From NCBI GenBank assembly GCA_904418995.1, contig CAJFQF010000003.1, positions 62,001 through 126,000 of the forward strand: a stretch of DNA of 64,000 bases, in the 5' to 3' direction. How positions within the stretch are numbered: position 1 is the stretch's first letter; each line of letters begins with the position of its first letter. Shown here one piece after another: positions 25,193 to 33,908 of this stretch. Under the pieces are notes generated by a model that saw only the letters and a program-made list of their open reading frames with translations, was not told where the DNA came from and ran no database searches. A program made the translations under genes and the position numbers. Source of the stretch: Heritagella_A intestinalis. GTDB taxonomy: Bacteria > Bacillota > Clostridia > Oscillospirales > Acutalibacteraceae.

Positions 25193-27409
25193 TTAGGCTC
25201 TGCGCTTTCTGCGGGAGATCACAAAGATCGTGCCAGCCATAGCGATGAGCACGCCGCCCACGATGGAGAACAGGGTAGTGCCCATGCCGCCGGTGTGGGG
25301 GATGGGGCTGTTGGCGAAGCTGACGCTGACGATATTGTCTGCCGTATCTACGGTAATGGTGACTTCCAAAGCCTTATCGCTCTTTACATAGCCCTCAGGG
25401 GCTGCAGTTTCCTTCAAATAGTAGGTGCCAGCGTCCAAGCCAGTGAAAGTTGCGTAGCCGTCGTTATCTGATGTTGCGGTATCAACAATTACTGTGCAAT
25501 TTTCATCGGAATATAGGGTAAAGATAGCGCCGGGCAGTCCCTTCGCAGTCCAGCTATCGCCTTCTCCGGTTGCAGTCGCCTGGTCATACTTGAAGACCGT
25601 GATGTCAAAGGTTTTCACAGTGACAGTGTCCTTTTCAGAAGTCTTGTCCAGGTAAGAAACCCAAGCGGTATTGATATAATTACCTGCTGTGGTGCCTTCT
25701 GCCAGAGTAGCAGTGTAAGTCACAGTGATGGGAGTGACACCAAAGTTTTCCTCAGAAATGACATCATCATTATACAGTTTAATCAAGTCTAACGTAATGT
25801 GGAAGTCACAATCATCTCCTAATTCAGCAGAAGTCAAAGTGTATTGGTCATTGGTCAAAACCTTATCACCAATTTTAACTTCATAATTGTCAGGATTGAC
25901 AAGCGCAGGAACCATGTCATCATGGAAGGTCAGATTGTAGGTTCCAGAAGCAGTACCGGCGGCGTAAGTTTCAATTGTAGGTTCGTCCGCAGTATAGGTG
26001 ATGTAATCCTTCAGATTTTCCGGCACAGTGGATTCCAGCTTGAAGTTCACATCAGTACCAGCGGCGGCGGTGTCGACATCGCCCCAAATGGGATTACCTT
26101 CTTCATCCGTACCGGTCTGCACTTTCTTATCAATACCGGGCTCGCTGATCTTAGGTTCGCCAGTTACCCAATAAATAGCGTTTTTGAACCAAGTAAAGGT
26201 GTAATAGAATTCCTCATCAGTAGTGGTAAAGCTCAAAGTAGTACTACCTGTTGCATTGGCATTAGCCACAGCATCAACGATTTTTTGATAAGTAGCAGGA
26301 TTTTTTTCTGCAAATCCGGAATCTTTGTCAGTAAGCAGCCAATAGCCTTTTTTGCCATCTCCAGGGGCCTGATAGTTAGCGTGAACCTCCACTTGGTTGG
26401 CGGCTTTTTCACCAGAAACTACAAAGCTGTTATCATTGAAGGTATTGTTTGCAGATGCAGCATAAACGGTTTCTACACTACCATTATTATCTTCCAGGTT
26501 AACCAGTCCGACAATAGCGTTGGTAAAGGTGTTATTGGAAATGTCAATGGTATAACCGTTAGATTCAGCGTTGTTAGCATCAACATAAAGATCTTCAAAA
26601 TAGGCTTTGTTGTAGAGTTCAGAAGTACCAGTTACGGTGTTATTAGTGAAGGAATAGGTACCTGCATTTTCTTTTATGCTGTCACCGGCATACTCATGAA
26701 TGGCGAAATCACAGTTGATAAACTGATTATTGTTAATAGAAACGGTTTGAACATTCGCGTTATCAGATTGTCCGCGGATGGCTTCTTCCAGATTTTCGAA
26801 AATACAGCCTTCAATAGTAAAGGTACTAAAGGTACCAATTGAAATGCCAACATTACCATTGGCCTGACCGCTCATATTGCCATTACCGGTAAAAATACAA
26901 TTCCGAATAGTAAAATTATCGGCTTGTTCAGTGGATTCACTGTGGTTAGAGATGCCAGCGCGCATATGATGAGTCAAACCGCTGTTGCTATCAATAGTAA
27001 TATGGATGTCTTCAATTGTGACCCTATTAGCGTTCCAAATTTGAATGCCACCAAGATCTGGCGTTCCACCGCCAAATGTAATATCCGGAGGCGTAGAACC
27101 ATTCAGCGTCTCAACAGTTACATCTGCACCCTCAGCCGCTTTTACAGTGAGGTCGTCCAGACCGCTCAGAACAACAAAGCGGTTGTACGTACCAGTACCG
27201 ACTTCAATGGTCCAGCCGGTTTTCTCTTCTTGCTTGTTAATCAAGTTAATAGCTTCCTGAATGCCGTCTACACCGTCAGCAGATGTAACCGTGATGGTTT
27301 TTCCATCAGCGGGAAGTTCCACCGCCAGCGCGCTGGTAGGAATCAAACAAACCAGCATCATCAGCGACAAAAATCCGCTGAGCAACCGTTTCGTCCACTT
27401 TGTTTTCAT
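25193..27409 (-). CDS. Surface-anchored adhesin-like protein: beta-helix, isopeptide and SpaA domains
   Basis: A 738-residue secreted protein. Order: signal peptide (about 1-30), right-handed parallel beta-helix (about 33-330; repeated Asn-rich turns such as TIRNCIFTGNGN and VSINNNQFINCDF), an extended region, an isopeptide-forming fimbrial-type domain (about 400-575), a SpaA/prealbumin-like domain (about 580-700, ending GTYYLKETAAPEGY), and a sorting signal IPHTGG (703-708) with hydrophobic helix and RRKRRA. On the minus strand AGAAAGG abuts the first ATG (27418), leaving no spacing, but lies nine bases before ATG 27409, so the latter is chosen. The beta-helix part is clearly richer in A/T than its neighbours, suggesting transfer. 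Binding partner unknown. Confidence 0.88.
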   Translation of the reverse strand: MKTKWTKRLLSGFLSLMMLVCLIPTSALAVELPADGKTITVTSADGVDGIQEAINLINKQEEKTGWTIEVGTGTYNRFVVLSGLDDLTVKAAEGADVTVETLNGSTPPDITFGGGTPDLGGIQIWNANRVTIEDIHITIDSNSGLTHHMRAGISNHSESTEQADNFTIRNCIFTGNGNMSGQANGNVGISIGTFSTFTIEGCIFENLEEAIRGQSDNANVQTVSINNNQFINCDFAIHEYAGDSIKENAGTYSFTNNTVTGTSELYNKAYFEDLYVDANNAESNGYTIDISNNTFTNAIVGLVNLEDNNGSVETVYAASANNTFNDNSFVVSGEKAANQVEVHANYQAPGDGKKGYWLLTDKDSGFAEKNPATYQKIVDAVANANATGSTTLSFTTTDEEFYYTFTWFKNAIYWVTGEPKISEPGIDKKVQTGTDEEGNPIWGDVDTAAAGTDVNFKLESTVPENLKDYITYTADEPTIETYAAGTASGTYNLTFHDDMVPALVNPDNYEVKIGDKVLTNDQYTLTSAELGDDCDFHITLDLIKLYNDDVISEENFGVTPITVTYTATLAEGTTAGNYINTAWVSYLDKTSEKDTVTVKTFDITVFKYDQATATGEGDSWTAKGLPGAIFTLYSDENCTVIVDTATSDNDGYATFTGLDAGTYYLKETAAPEGYVKSDKALEVTITVDTADNIVSVSFANSPIPHTGGMGTTLFSIVGGVLIAMAGTIFVISRRKRRA

Positions 27410-27455
27410 TGTTTTCATCCTTTCTCTGATAAAATCAAGAAATGTATCCTACCCA

Positions 27456-27612
27456 TTGATAAACGCCCCCTTGCTTACAGCCTGCGCGGAATCGGGCCGC
27501 TCCGTCCGAAGACGCGCCGGACAACCAGCATCCCCAGCCCCAGGAAGCGGCAGGGAATGCTCCCAGGGGTGTTCGGGGGAATACCAGTCGGGTCAAATCG
27601 CCCGTTTATCAA
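27456..27612 (-). ncRNA. Putative structured leader RNA of the surface protein
   Basis: A 157-nt segment between promoter and gene is bounded by a perfect 10-bp inverted repeat (TTGATAAACG and CGTTTATCAA), begins about four bases after the predicted transcription start, and is GC-rich inside an AT-rich intergenic region. It contains further pairings, for example AGCATTCCC with GGGGATGCT and CGTC-TTCG-GACG. No T run follows, so it looks like a 5' leader rather than a terminated RNA. I do not recognise a known riboswitch class; a 6S-like rod is conceivable. Confidence 0.45.
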
Positions 27613-27622
27613 TATCATACAT

Positions 27623-27651
27623 ATTATAGCATCTTAGGGAAAGAAACACAA
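27623..27651 (-). promoter_or_regulatory. Promoter of the surface protein and its leader
   Basis: On the minus strand TTGTGT and TATAAT are separated by 17 bases. The remaining gap to 27813 is AT-rich and I see nothing else in it. Confidence 0.65.
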
Positions 27652-27813
27652 CAGATTTCCGTCTAAAATCACAAAATTCGAGCAATAATATAAATATTTT
27701 TATAGGGTGATTTTGCTGGTATAAGATTTTAATTTCTGCGAGAAGTATCTGCCTCTTTAAGGGCCAGATCGCATCTTGGATTCACGGAATGAAAAAATAA
27801 AAAGGGGAGAAAA

Positions 27814-27859
27814 TACAAAAACGGCCTCCTCGCCCCATTTTTGGGGAAAGAAGGCCGTT
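27814..27859 (-). terminator. Terminator of the second MATE gene
   Basis: A 17-bp imperfect stem (AACGGCCTTCTTTCCCC with GGGGCGAGGAGGCCGTT) is followed on the minus strand by TTTTTG. Confidence 0.85.
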
Positions 27860-27880
27860 GAAAACGGAAAGAAGGCGGCG

Positions 27881-29218
27881 TTACACGCCCCACTGGCGCA
27901 CGTGCCGGATGATGAAGAAGTAGGCCGGCACCAGGAACACGTCCGCCATGACCCAGGCGAAGGGGTTAGCAAAGCAGGCGGCGATGTAGCCGAAAACCGG
28001 TACCAGCACCAGGCCTGCAATGCCCCGGGCGAACATCTCCATGACACCGGCGCAGATGGCCATTTTGCTGTAGCCCATGCCCTGAATCAGCAGCCGGAAA
28101 ATATTCACCGCGGCCAGGGCCACAAAGCAGGCGGCGTTGATAATCATAAATAAGTAAGCGTTGTCGATGATCTGGGTCTCAGAGCCGTCCACAAACAGGG
28201 TAATCAGGGGCCGGCCAAAGAGGAACATGATCACCAGGGCCAGGGCGGAATAAACCGTGCCGATGATCATGCCCGAGCGCAGGCCGGGAGTCAGACGTTC
28301 AAACTTTCTGGCGCCCATGTTCTGGCCGCCATAGGTGGACATGGCAATGGCCATGGCGTCAAAGGCGCAGGCAAAGAAGGAGTAGAGCCGGTTGGCGGCG
28401 GTGACAGCAGCCACAATCATGGAGCCCAGGGCGTTGACAGAGGTTTGCAGCAGGATGCTGCCAATGGCGGTGATGGAGGATTGCAGCCCCATGGGCACCC
28501 CCACGCCGCAGAGCTTGGACATATACTCCCGCCGGGGGCGCATGTCGTCCCGGGAGACGTGGAGGGTGGGAAATTTCTTTACAATAAAGAGAAAGCAGGC
28601 GATGCCGGACAGGAGCTGGGAGAACACTGTGGCCACGGCGGCCCCCATGACTCCCATGGGGATCACCAGTATCAGCAGCAGGTCCAGGCCGATATTCAGG
28701 AAGGAGGCAATGACCAGGAAAATCACCGGGGTGCGGCTGTCCCCCAGGGCCCGGAGCAGGGCGGCCTGTACATTATATAAAAAGGTCGTGGGGATGCCGG
28801 CGAAGATCACCACAATATAAAGATAGGCCTCGTCAATAATATCCGCCGGGGTGTTCATCCATTGGAGCATGGGCCGGCACAGGAGTACGGTGAGCACCGT
28901 GAAGATCACCGAGGCCCCGGCGCTGAGCCAGATGGTGTTCCCCACGTAGCGGCGCATGGACGCCATATCTTTGGCGCCGAACTGCTGGGACACCGGGATG
29001 GCAAAGCCGCTGCACAGGCCTAAGCAGAACCCGAGAATCAGGAAGTTCAGGGAACCGGTGGAGCCCACTGCCGCCAGGGACTGGCTTCCCAGGAAGCGCC
29101 CTACAATAATCGTGTCCACCATGGAGTAGAACTGCTGGAACAGATTGCCGAAAATCAGCGGAATGGTAAATCGCAGGATCAGCCGGGTAGGCGAGCCGCT
29201 GGTCATATCCTTTGTCAT
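27881..29218 (-). CDS. MATE family efflux transporter (second)
   Basis: A 445-residue membrane antiporter of the MATE superfamily with twelve predicted membrane segments. Hallmarks: FTIPLIFGNLFQQFYSMVDTIIVGRFLG at the N-terminus and AFDAMAIAMSTYGGQNMGA at the start of the second half. It is only distantly like the MATE protein at 7088-8455 and belongs to the DinF/NorM-like Clostridial group. AGGGAGGT precedes ATG 29218. The substrate is unknown. Confidence 0.95.
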   Translation of the reverse strand: MTKDMTSGSPTRLILRFTIPLIFGNLFQQFYSMVDTIIVGRFLGSQSLAAVGSTGSLNFLILGFCLGLCSGFAIPVSQQFGAKDMASMRRYVGNTIWLSAGASVIFTVLTVLLCRPMLQWMNTPADIIDEAYLYIVVIFAGIPTTFLYNVQAALLRALGDSRTPVIFLVIASFLNIGLDLLLILVIPMGVMGAAVATVFSQLLSGIACFLFIVKKFPTLHVSRDDMRPRREYMSKLCGVGVPMGLQSSITAIGSILLQTSVNALGSMIVAAVTAANRLYSFFACAFDAMAIAMSTYGGQNMGARKFERLTPGLRSGMIIGTVYSALALVIMFLFGRPLITLFVDGSETQIIDNAYLFMIINAACFVALAAVNIFRLLIQGMGYSKMAICAGVMEMFARGIAGLVLVPVFGYIAACFANPFAWVMADVFLVPAYFFIIRHVRQWGV

Positions 29219-29381
29219 TGTGGAATACCTCCCTTTCCTGTTGGAAAGAATAATTTCAAAACAGTATCATACCACAGGGGAAGGCAAAGGGCAATCCGCA
29301 TTTGCCCCAGTTCTCACAGGTGGGAAAAGGGGGAAATCCGTCAGAAACACAAGAGGCGAAACCCGCGAAAAAAGTCTGGGA

Positions 29382-29437
29382 TTTTACGTGGATTTTACAA
29401 TACTTCTCTTTCTGACTTTACAAACCCGCGATATACT
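29382..29437 (+). promoter_or_regulatory. Candidate Pho box and promoter of pstS
   Basis: TTTTACG (29382) and TTTTACA (29393) are direct repeats with an 11-base period, followed by another TTTACA at 29417 and a TATACT -10 box at 29432. TT(A/T)ACA repeats with 11-base period are the known PhoP-box form in Firmicutes. Phosphate-starvation control by the two-component pair downstream is the natural inference. Confidence 0.6.
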
Positions 29438-29498
29438 AATGCCAGACCTGAGGAAAAAAAGAAAACCAATCAATGTGAATTGAAAGGAAGAAAAAATC

Positions 29499-30401
29499 AT
29501 GAAGATCAAAAAGATTCTTACCGCTTTCTTGGCCCTGGCTATGACCGCCGCCGTAATGACCGGCTGCCAGAGCGCTCCCACCGACTCCAGCTCCACTGGC
29601 TCCGGCTCCAGCTCCTCCCAGAGCTCCACTGACAGCAGCGCTGCCACCGAGCTGAGCGGCTCCGTTTCCACCAACGGCTCCACCTCTATGGAAGAAGTCA
29701 TCGGCGCCCTGTCCGAGCAGTTTATGGCTGACAACTCCGGCGTGACCGTTTCCTATGACCCCACCGGTTCCGGTACGGGCATCGAGGCTGCCAAGAACGG
29801 TACCTGTGATATTGGCCTGTCCTCCCGTGCTCTGAAGACGGACGGCACCGAAGACGGCCTGGTAGGCACCACCGTGGCTCTGGACGGCATCGCCATTATC
29901 GTGAATGCCAACAGCAAAGTTGCTGACCTGACGGTTGACCAGATCGCACAGATCTTCACCGGCGAAATCACCGACTGGAGCGACGTGGGCGGCGACGCCG
30001 GCACCATCGCCTGCATCGGCCGTGAAGCTGGTTCCGGCACCCGCGATGGCTTCGAGTCCATCACCGGCACCGAGGACGAATGCAAGCTCAACCAGGAGCT
30101 GACCTCCACCGGCGCTGTTATCGAGGCTGTGAAGAACAATGCCGGCGCTATCGGCTACGCTTCCCTGTCCGCTGTGGAAGGCAAAGACGGCATTAAGGCC
30201 ATCACCGTTGGCGGTGTGGAGTGCACCGAGGAGAACATCTCCAACGGCACCTATGAGATCCAGCGTCCCTTCGTCCTGGTAACCAAGGAAGGCGCAGAGC
30301 TCAGCCCCGCTGCCCAGGCATTCTTTGACTTCGCGATGTCCAGCGATGCTGACAGCCTCATCGAAGCAGCTGGTGCTGTGCCCGCCCCCGACGCTGAATA
30401 A
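29499..30401 (+). CDS. pstS: Phosphate-binding lipoprotein PstS
   Basis: The 300-residue substrate-binding component of the high-affinity phosphate ABC importer. Residues 1-22 are a signal peptide and C23 (MTGC) is the lipidation site; a Ser/Thr-rich linker follows to about residue 50. The phosphate-binding loops are visible as NGSTSMEEVI, DPTGSGTGIEA and GREAGSGTRDGFE, typical of PstS. At 300 residues it is of normal Firmicutes length. First gene of pstSCAB-phoU. Confidence 0.96.
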   Translation: MKIKKILTAFLALAMTAAVMTGCQSAPTDSSSTGSGSSSSQSSTDSSAATELSGSVSTNGSTSMEEVIGALSEQFMADNSGVTVSYDPTGSGTGIEAAKNGTCDIGLSSRALKTDGTEDGLVGTTVALDGIAIIVNANSKVADLTVDQIAQIFTGEITDWSDVGGDAGTIACIGREAGSGTRDGFESITGTEDECKLNQELTSTGAVIEAVKNNAGAIGYASLSAVEGKDGIKAITVGGVECTEENISNGTYEIQRPFVLVTKEGAELSPAAQAFFDFAMSSDADSLIEAAGAVPAPDAE

Positions 30402-30431
30402 GAGAAAAACAGTCTGATTTTTAGGAAAATT

Positions 30432-30455
30432 GCCTCCGCCCGCAAAGGCGGGGGC
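30432..30455 (+). promoter_or_regulatory. Intercistronic hairpin between pstS and pstC
   Basis: GCCTCCGCC pairs with GGCGGGGGC and lacks a long T run. Such hairpins often leave pstS mRNA more abundant than the rest of the operon; here this is inference. Confidence 0.55.
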
Positions 30456-30484
30456 TATTCCTGTGAATATAAGGAGCTGCTTTT

Positions 30485-31510
30485 ATGGAACGAAACGTAC
30501 CCTTTGAACAGAACGCGGCTGCGGGAACAGCCCCCCAGGAGCAGCAGGTCCAGATGGGCCAGCCCGCCGGGGAGGCTCCCGGGGCGGAAGGCGCTTCCGA
30601 GGAAAGCACCGCTAAGGTGAAAGCCCATTTCCGGGGCGTGAAAGACGCTATGGAGATGGTGATGCACATCATCTTCCTGATCTGCGGCGTGGTGGCGGTG
30701 GCCTTCGTGCTGTTTATCAGCATCTACCTGATTATTTCCGGTATCCCGGCCATCCAGGAAATCGGCATCATCGACTTCCTCTTCGGCCAGACCTGGGCCC
30801 CCACCCACGGCGAGGATCCCCAGTACGGTATCCTGCCCTTTATCCTCACCTCGGTTTACGGCACCGCCGGTGCGGTGATTATCGGCGTCCCTGTGGGCCT
30901 GATGACTGCGGTGTTCCTGGCCAAGATCGCCCCGCCCAAGGTGGCTGCGGTGATCCAGACGGCAGTGGAGCTGCTGGCAGGCATCCCCTCGGTGGTATAC
31001 GGCCTGGTAGGTATGACGGTGCTGGTTCCCCTGATCCAGAATGTTTTCAGCCTGCCTTCCGGCGCTACCCTGCTGGCCGCCATTATCGTGCTGGCCATTA
31101 TGATCCTGCCCTCTATCGTCAATGTTTCCACCACTGCCCTGAAAGCAGTTCCCAAAGAGTATGAAGAGGCTTCCCTGGCTTTGGGGGCGACAAAAATCGA
31201 GACGATTTTCCGTGTGAGCATCCCCGCCGCCAAGAGCGGCATTGCAACCTCCATTGTGCTGGGCGTGGGCCGCGCCATCGGCGAGGCCATGGCCATTATC
31301 ATGGTGTCCGGCAATGTGGCCAATATGCCTGGGCTCTTCAGCTCTGTGCGCTTCCTCACCACGGCCATTGCTTCGGAGATGTCCTACGCTTCCGTGGGCT
31401 CCCTCCAGCGAAACGCCCTGTTCTCCATTGGCCTGGTGCTGTTCCTGTTCATTATGCTCATCAACATTATCCTGAACGTGGTTATCAAAAGAAAGAAGGA
31501 GGGGGAATAA
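30485..31510 (+). CDS. pstC: Phosphate ABC transporter permease PstC
   Basis: A 341-residue inner-membrane permease with six to seven membrane segments. The EAA loop contacting the ATPase is seen around EEASLALGATKIETIFRVSIPAA. The N-terminus carries an unusual Gln/Ala/Glu-rich cytoplasmic extension of about 50 residues before the first helix. It lies between pstS and pstA, four bases before the latter. Confidence 0.96.
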   Translation: MERNVPFEQNAAAGTAPQEQQVQMGQPAGEAPGAEGASEESTAKVKAHFRGVKDAMEMVMHIIFLICGVVAVAFVLFISIYLIISGIPAIQEIGIIDFLFGQTWAPTHGEDPQYGILPFILTSVYGTAGAVIIGVPVGLMTAVFLAKIAPPKVAAVIQTAVELLAGIPSVVYGLVGMTVLVPLIQNVFSLPSGATLLAAIIVLAIMILPSIVNVSTTALKAVPKEYEEASLALGATKIETIFRVSIPAAKSGIATSIVLGVGRAIGEAMAIIMVSGNVANMPGLFSSVRFLTTAIASEMSYASVGSLQRNALFSIGLVLFLFIMLINIILNVVIKRKKEGE

Positions 31511-31513
31511 GCT

Positions 31514-32359
31514 ATGGAAAAACTCTCATTCCGCCGCCGCTTTTACGACAAGGGCCTGAAAGCCGTGCTGTATTTCTGTGCCGGCCTCACCTGCGCCCTG
31601 TTGCTGTTCCTCATTGGATACATTTTCTATCGGGGCCTGGGCAATATTTCCTGGGAGCTGCTGAGCACCCAGACCAGCTACCGTAATGATACCATTGGTA
31701 TTCTTCCCAATATTCTCAACACTTTGTATATTATCCTCATCTCCATGGTCATTGTGCTGCCCCTGGGCGTAGGCGCCGCCATTTACCTGACGGAGTATGC
31801 CGCCTCCCGCCGGCTGGTAGCCATTATCGAGTTTGCCTCCGAAACCCTGACGGGTATCCCCTCCATTATCTTCGGCCTGGTGGGTATGCTGTTCTTCATC
31901 CAGCTCCTGGGCCTGAAGCAGGGCATCCTGGCCGGCGGCCTGACCCTGGTGATTATGATCCTGCCCACCATTATCCGCACCACCCAGGAATCCCTGAAGA
32001 CGGTGCCCAATTCCTATCGGGAGGGCGCCCTGGCACTGGGCGCCGGCAAGTGGCACATGGTGCGCACGGTGGTGCTGCCCAACGCTGTGGACGGCATTGT
32101 CACCGGCTGCATCCTGGCCATCGGCCGTATTGTAGGCGAATCCGCCGCCCTGCTGTTCACCGCCGGTTTCGGCCTGGTGCTCAACGACTTTGTTACCTCC
32201 ATGCAGTCCTCCTCGGCAACCCTGACAGTGGCCCTGTATGTGTATGCCAGTGAGCGCGGCGAGGTGGGCGTAGCCTTTGCCATTGCTGCGATTTTGATGG
32301 TCCTCACGCTGATTATCAACCTGTCCGCCAACCTGGTCGGCCGGAAACTGAAGAAATGA
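31514..32359 (+). CDS. pstA: Phosphate ABC transporter permease PstA
   Basis: A 281-residue permease, partner of PstC, with six membrane helices and the EAA loop SYREGALALGAGKWHMVRTVVLP. GGAGGGGGAATAAGCT overlaps the end of pstC and serves as ribosome site, indicating tight coupling. Confidence 0.96.
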   Translation: MEKLSFRRRFYDKGLKAVLYFCAGLTCALLLFLIGYIFYRGLGNISWELLSTQTSYRNDTIGILPNILNTLYIILISMVIVLPLGVGAAIYLTEYAASRRLVAIIEFASETLTGIPSIIFGLVGMLFFIQLLGLKQGILAGGLTLVIMILPTIIRTTQESLKTVPNSYREGALALGAGKWHMVRTVVLPNAVDGIVTGCILAIGRIVGESAALLFTAGFGLVLNDFVTSMQSSSATLTVALYVYASERGEVGVAFAIAAILMVLTLIINLSANLVGRKLKK

Positions 32360-32371
32360 TGGGAGAATGTT

Positions 32372-33127
32372 ATGTCTACGATTATTGAAGCAAAGAAGCT
32401 GGATCTCTGGTATGGGAGCAATCAGGCTCTCCATAGTGTCAATGTAGCAATTCCTGCAAATAAGATCACCGCCCTCATCGGGCCTTCCGGCTGCGGCAAG
32501 TCCACCTTCCTCAAGACCCTGAACCGGATGAACGACCTGGTGCCGGGCATCCGCATTGAAGGGGAAGTCAACTACGGCGGCCAGAATATCTATGACCCCA
32601 ATGTGGACACCACCTGGCTGCGCAAGGAAATCGGCATGGTGTTCCAGAAGGCCAATCCGTTCCCCATGTCCATTTACGACAATATCGCCTATGGCCCCCG
32701 GACCCACGGCATCCGCTCCCGGGCCAAGCTGGACGAAATCGTGGAGAAGTCCCTGCGGGACGCCGCTATCTGGGACGAGGTGAAGGACCGCCTGAAGAAG
32801 AGCGCCCTGGGCCTCTCCGGCGGCCAGCAGCAGCGCCTGTGCATTGCCCGCGCTCTGGCAGTGGAGCCCCGGGTGCTCCTCATGGACGAATCCACCTCCG
32901 CTTTGGACCCTATTTCCACTTCTAAGATCGAAGACCTTGCCATCGAGCTCAAAAGCAAGTATACTGTGATTATGGTAACGCATAATATGCAGCAGGCCGC
33001 CCGTGTCTCCGACATGACCGCCTTCTTCCTGCTGGGCAAGCTCATTGAGTTTGGCGAGACGGAACAGATCTTCTCCATGCCCAAGGAAAAGCAGACCGAG
33101 GATTACATCACGGGACGTTTCGGCTAA
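32372..33127 (+). CDS. pstB: Phosphate ABC transporter ATPase PstB
   Basis: The 251-residue ATPase that powers phosphate uptake. Walker A GPSGCGKST (about residue 35), Q-loop MVFQKANPFPMS, ABC signature LSGGQQQR, Walker B RVLLMDEST and the switch histidine in MVTHNMQQA are all intact. It sits 12 bases after pstA. Confidence 0.97.
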   Translation: MSTIIEAKKLDLWYGSNQALHSVNVAIPANKITALIGPSGCGKSTFLKTLNRMNDLVPGIRIEGEVNYGGQNIYDPNVDTTWLRKEIGMVFQKANPFPMSIYDNIAYGPRTHGIRSRAKLDEIVEKSLRDAAIWDEVKDRLKKSALGLSGGQQQRLCIARALAVEPRVLLMDESTSALDPISTSKIEDLAIELKSKYTVIMVTHNMQQAARVSDMTAFFLLGKLIEFGETEQIFSMPKEKQTEDYITGRFG

Positions 33128-33157
33128 TGCTTGTATTTGGGAAAGGATGTGTGTAAA

Positions 33158-33832
33158 ATGAGAAACAGATTTGACCGGGAGCTGGAGCTCCTGAACACGG
33201 AACTGACAGAAATGGGCGGCCTCATCGAGACCGCTATTGACCACGCGGTGAACGCCCTGTTTCAGCGCAGTGAAGAAATGGCCCGGGCTACCCTGGATTA
33301 TGACCAGGAAGTGGACCACATGGAGCAGACCATTGAGACCCGCTGCCTGCACCTGATTCTCCAGCAGCAGCCGGTGGCAAGGGACCTGCGGGTGGTTTCC
33401 GCGGCCCTGAAGATGATTACCGATATGGAGCGCATCGGAGACCAGGCCGGGGATATTGCAGAGATTTCCCTGCGGCTGCCCGCCACCGTGGATTTCCGCC
33501 ATTTGGAGCATATCCGCGCCATGGCCAAGGCCGCTTCCAAGATGGTCACCGACGCTATCGATGCTTTCGTGGGCCGCAATCTCTCCCTGGCCCAGAGCAT
33601 CACCGACGCCGACGACGAGGTGGACCGCCTCTTTGAGCAGGTGCGGGACGACCTCATCGCCATTATCCGCAACGATTCCGGCGACGCGGCCGCTGCCATT
33701 GATATGCTGATGGTGGCCAAGTACTTTGAGCGCATCGGCGACCACGCGGTGAATATTTCCGAGTGGGTGGTGTACTCCATTACCGGCGAGCACAAGTCCG
33801 ATGAAGGGAAAAAGCAGGCGCAGCACGCATAA
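33158..33832 (+). CDS. phoU: Phosphate signalling regulator PhoU
   Basis: A 224-residue all-helical protein with two PhoU three-helix repeats, each carrying the E/D-x-x-x-D metal-cluster motif (ISPTLxxxD-like positions at TDMERIGDQAGDIAE and KYFERIGDHAVNISE). PhoU links the Pst transporter to the PhoR kinase and restrains the Pho response. A TTG at 33131 extends the frame, but GAAAGG at 33141 points to ATG 33158. Confidence 0.95.
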   Translation: MRNRFDRELELLNTELTEMGGLIETAIDHAVNALFQRSEEMARATLDYDQEVDHMEQTIETRCLHLILQQQPVARDLRVVSAALKMITDMERIGDQAGDIAEISLRLPATVDFRHLEHIRAMAKAASKMVTDAIDAFVGRNLSLAQSITDADDEVDRLFEQVRDDLIAIIRNDSGDAAAAIDMLMVAKYFERIGDHAVNISEWVVYSITGEHKSDEGKKQAQHA

Positions 33833-33908
33833 GGGATAATCCAGCCGCCGGGAGGAAACTGTGCCTTCCGGCGGCATGCTGTTTGCCAGGAAAGGAATGA
33901 ACCGATAC

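Noticed and set aside
27456..27612. Known riboswitch classes (FMN, TPP, SAM, cobalamin, c-di-GMP, c-di-AMP) for the surface-protein leader
   Set aside because: None of the conserved core sequences I know for these classes is present.
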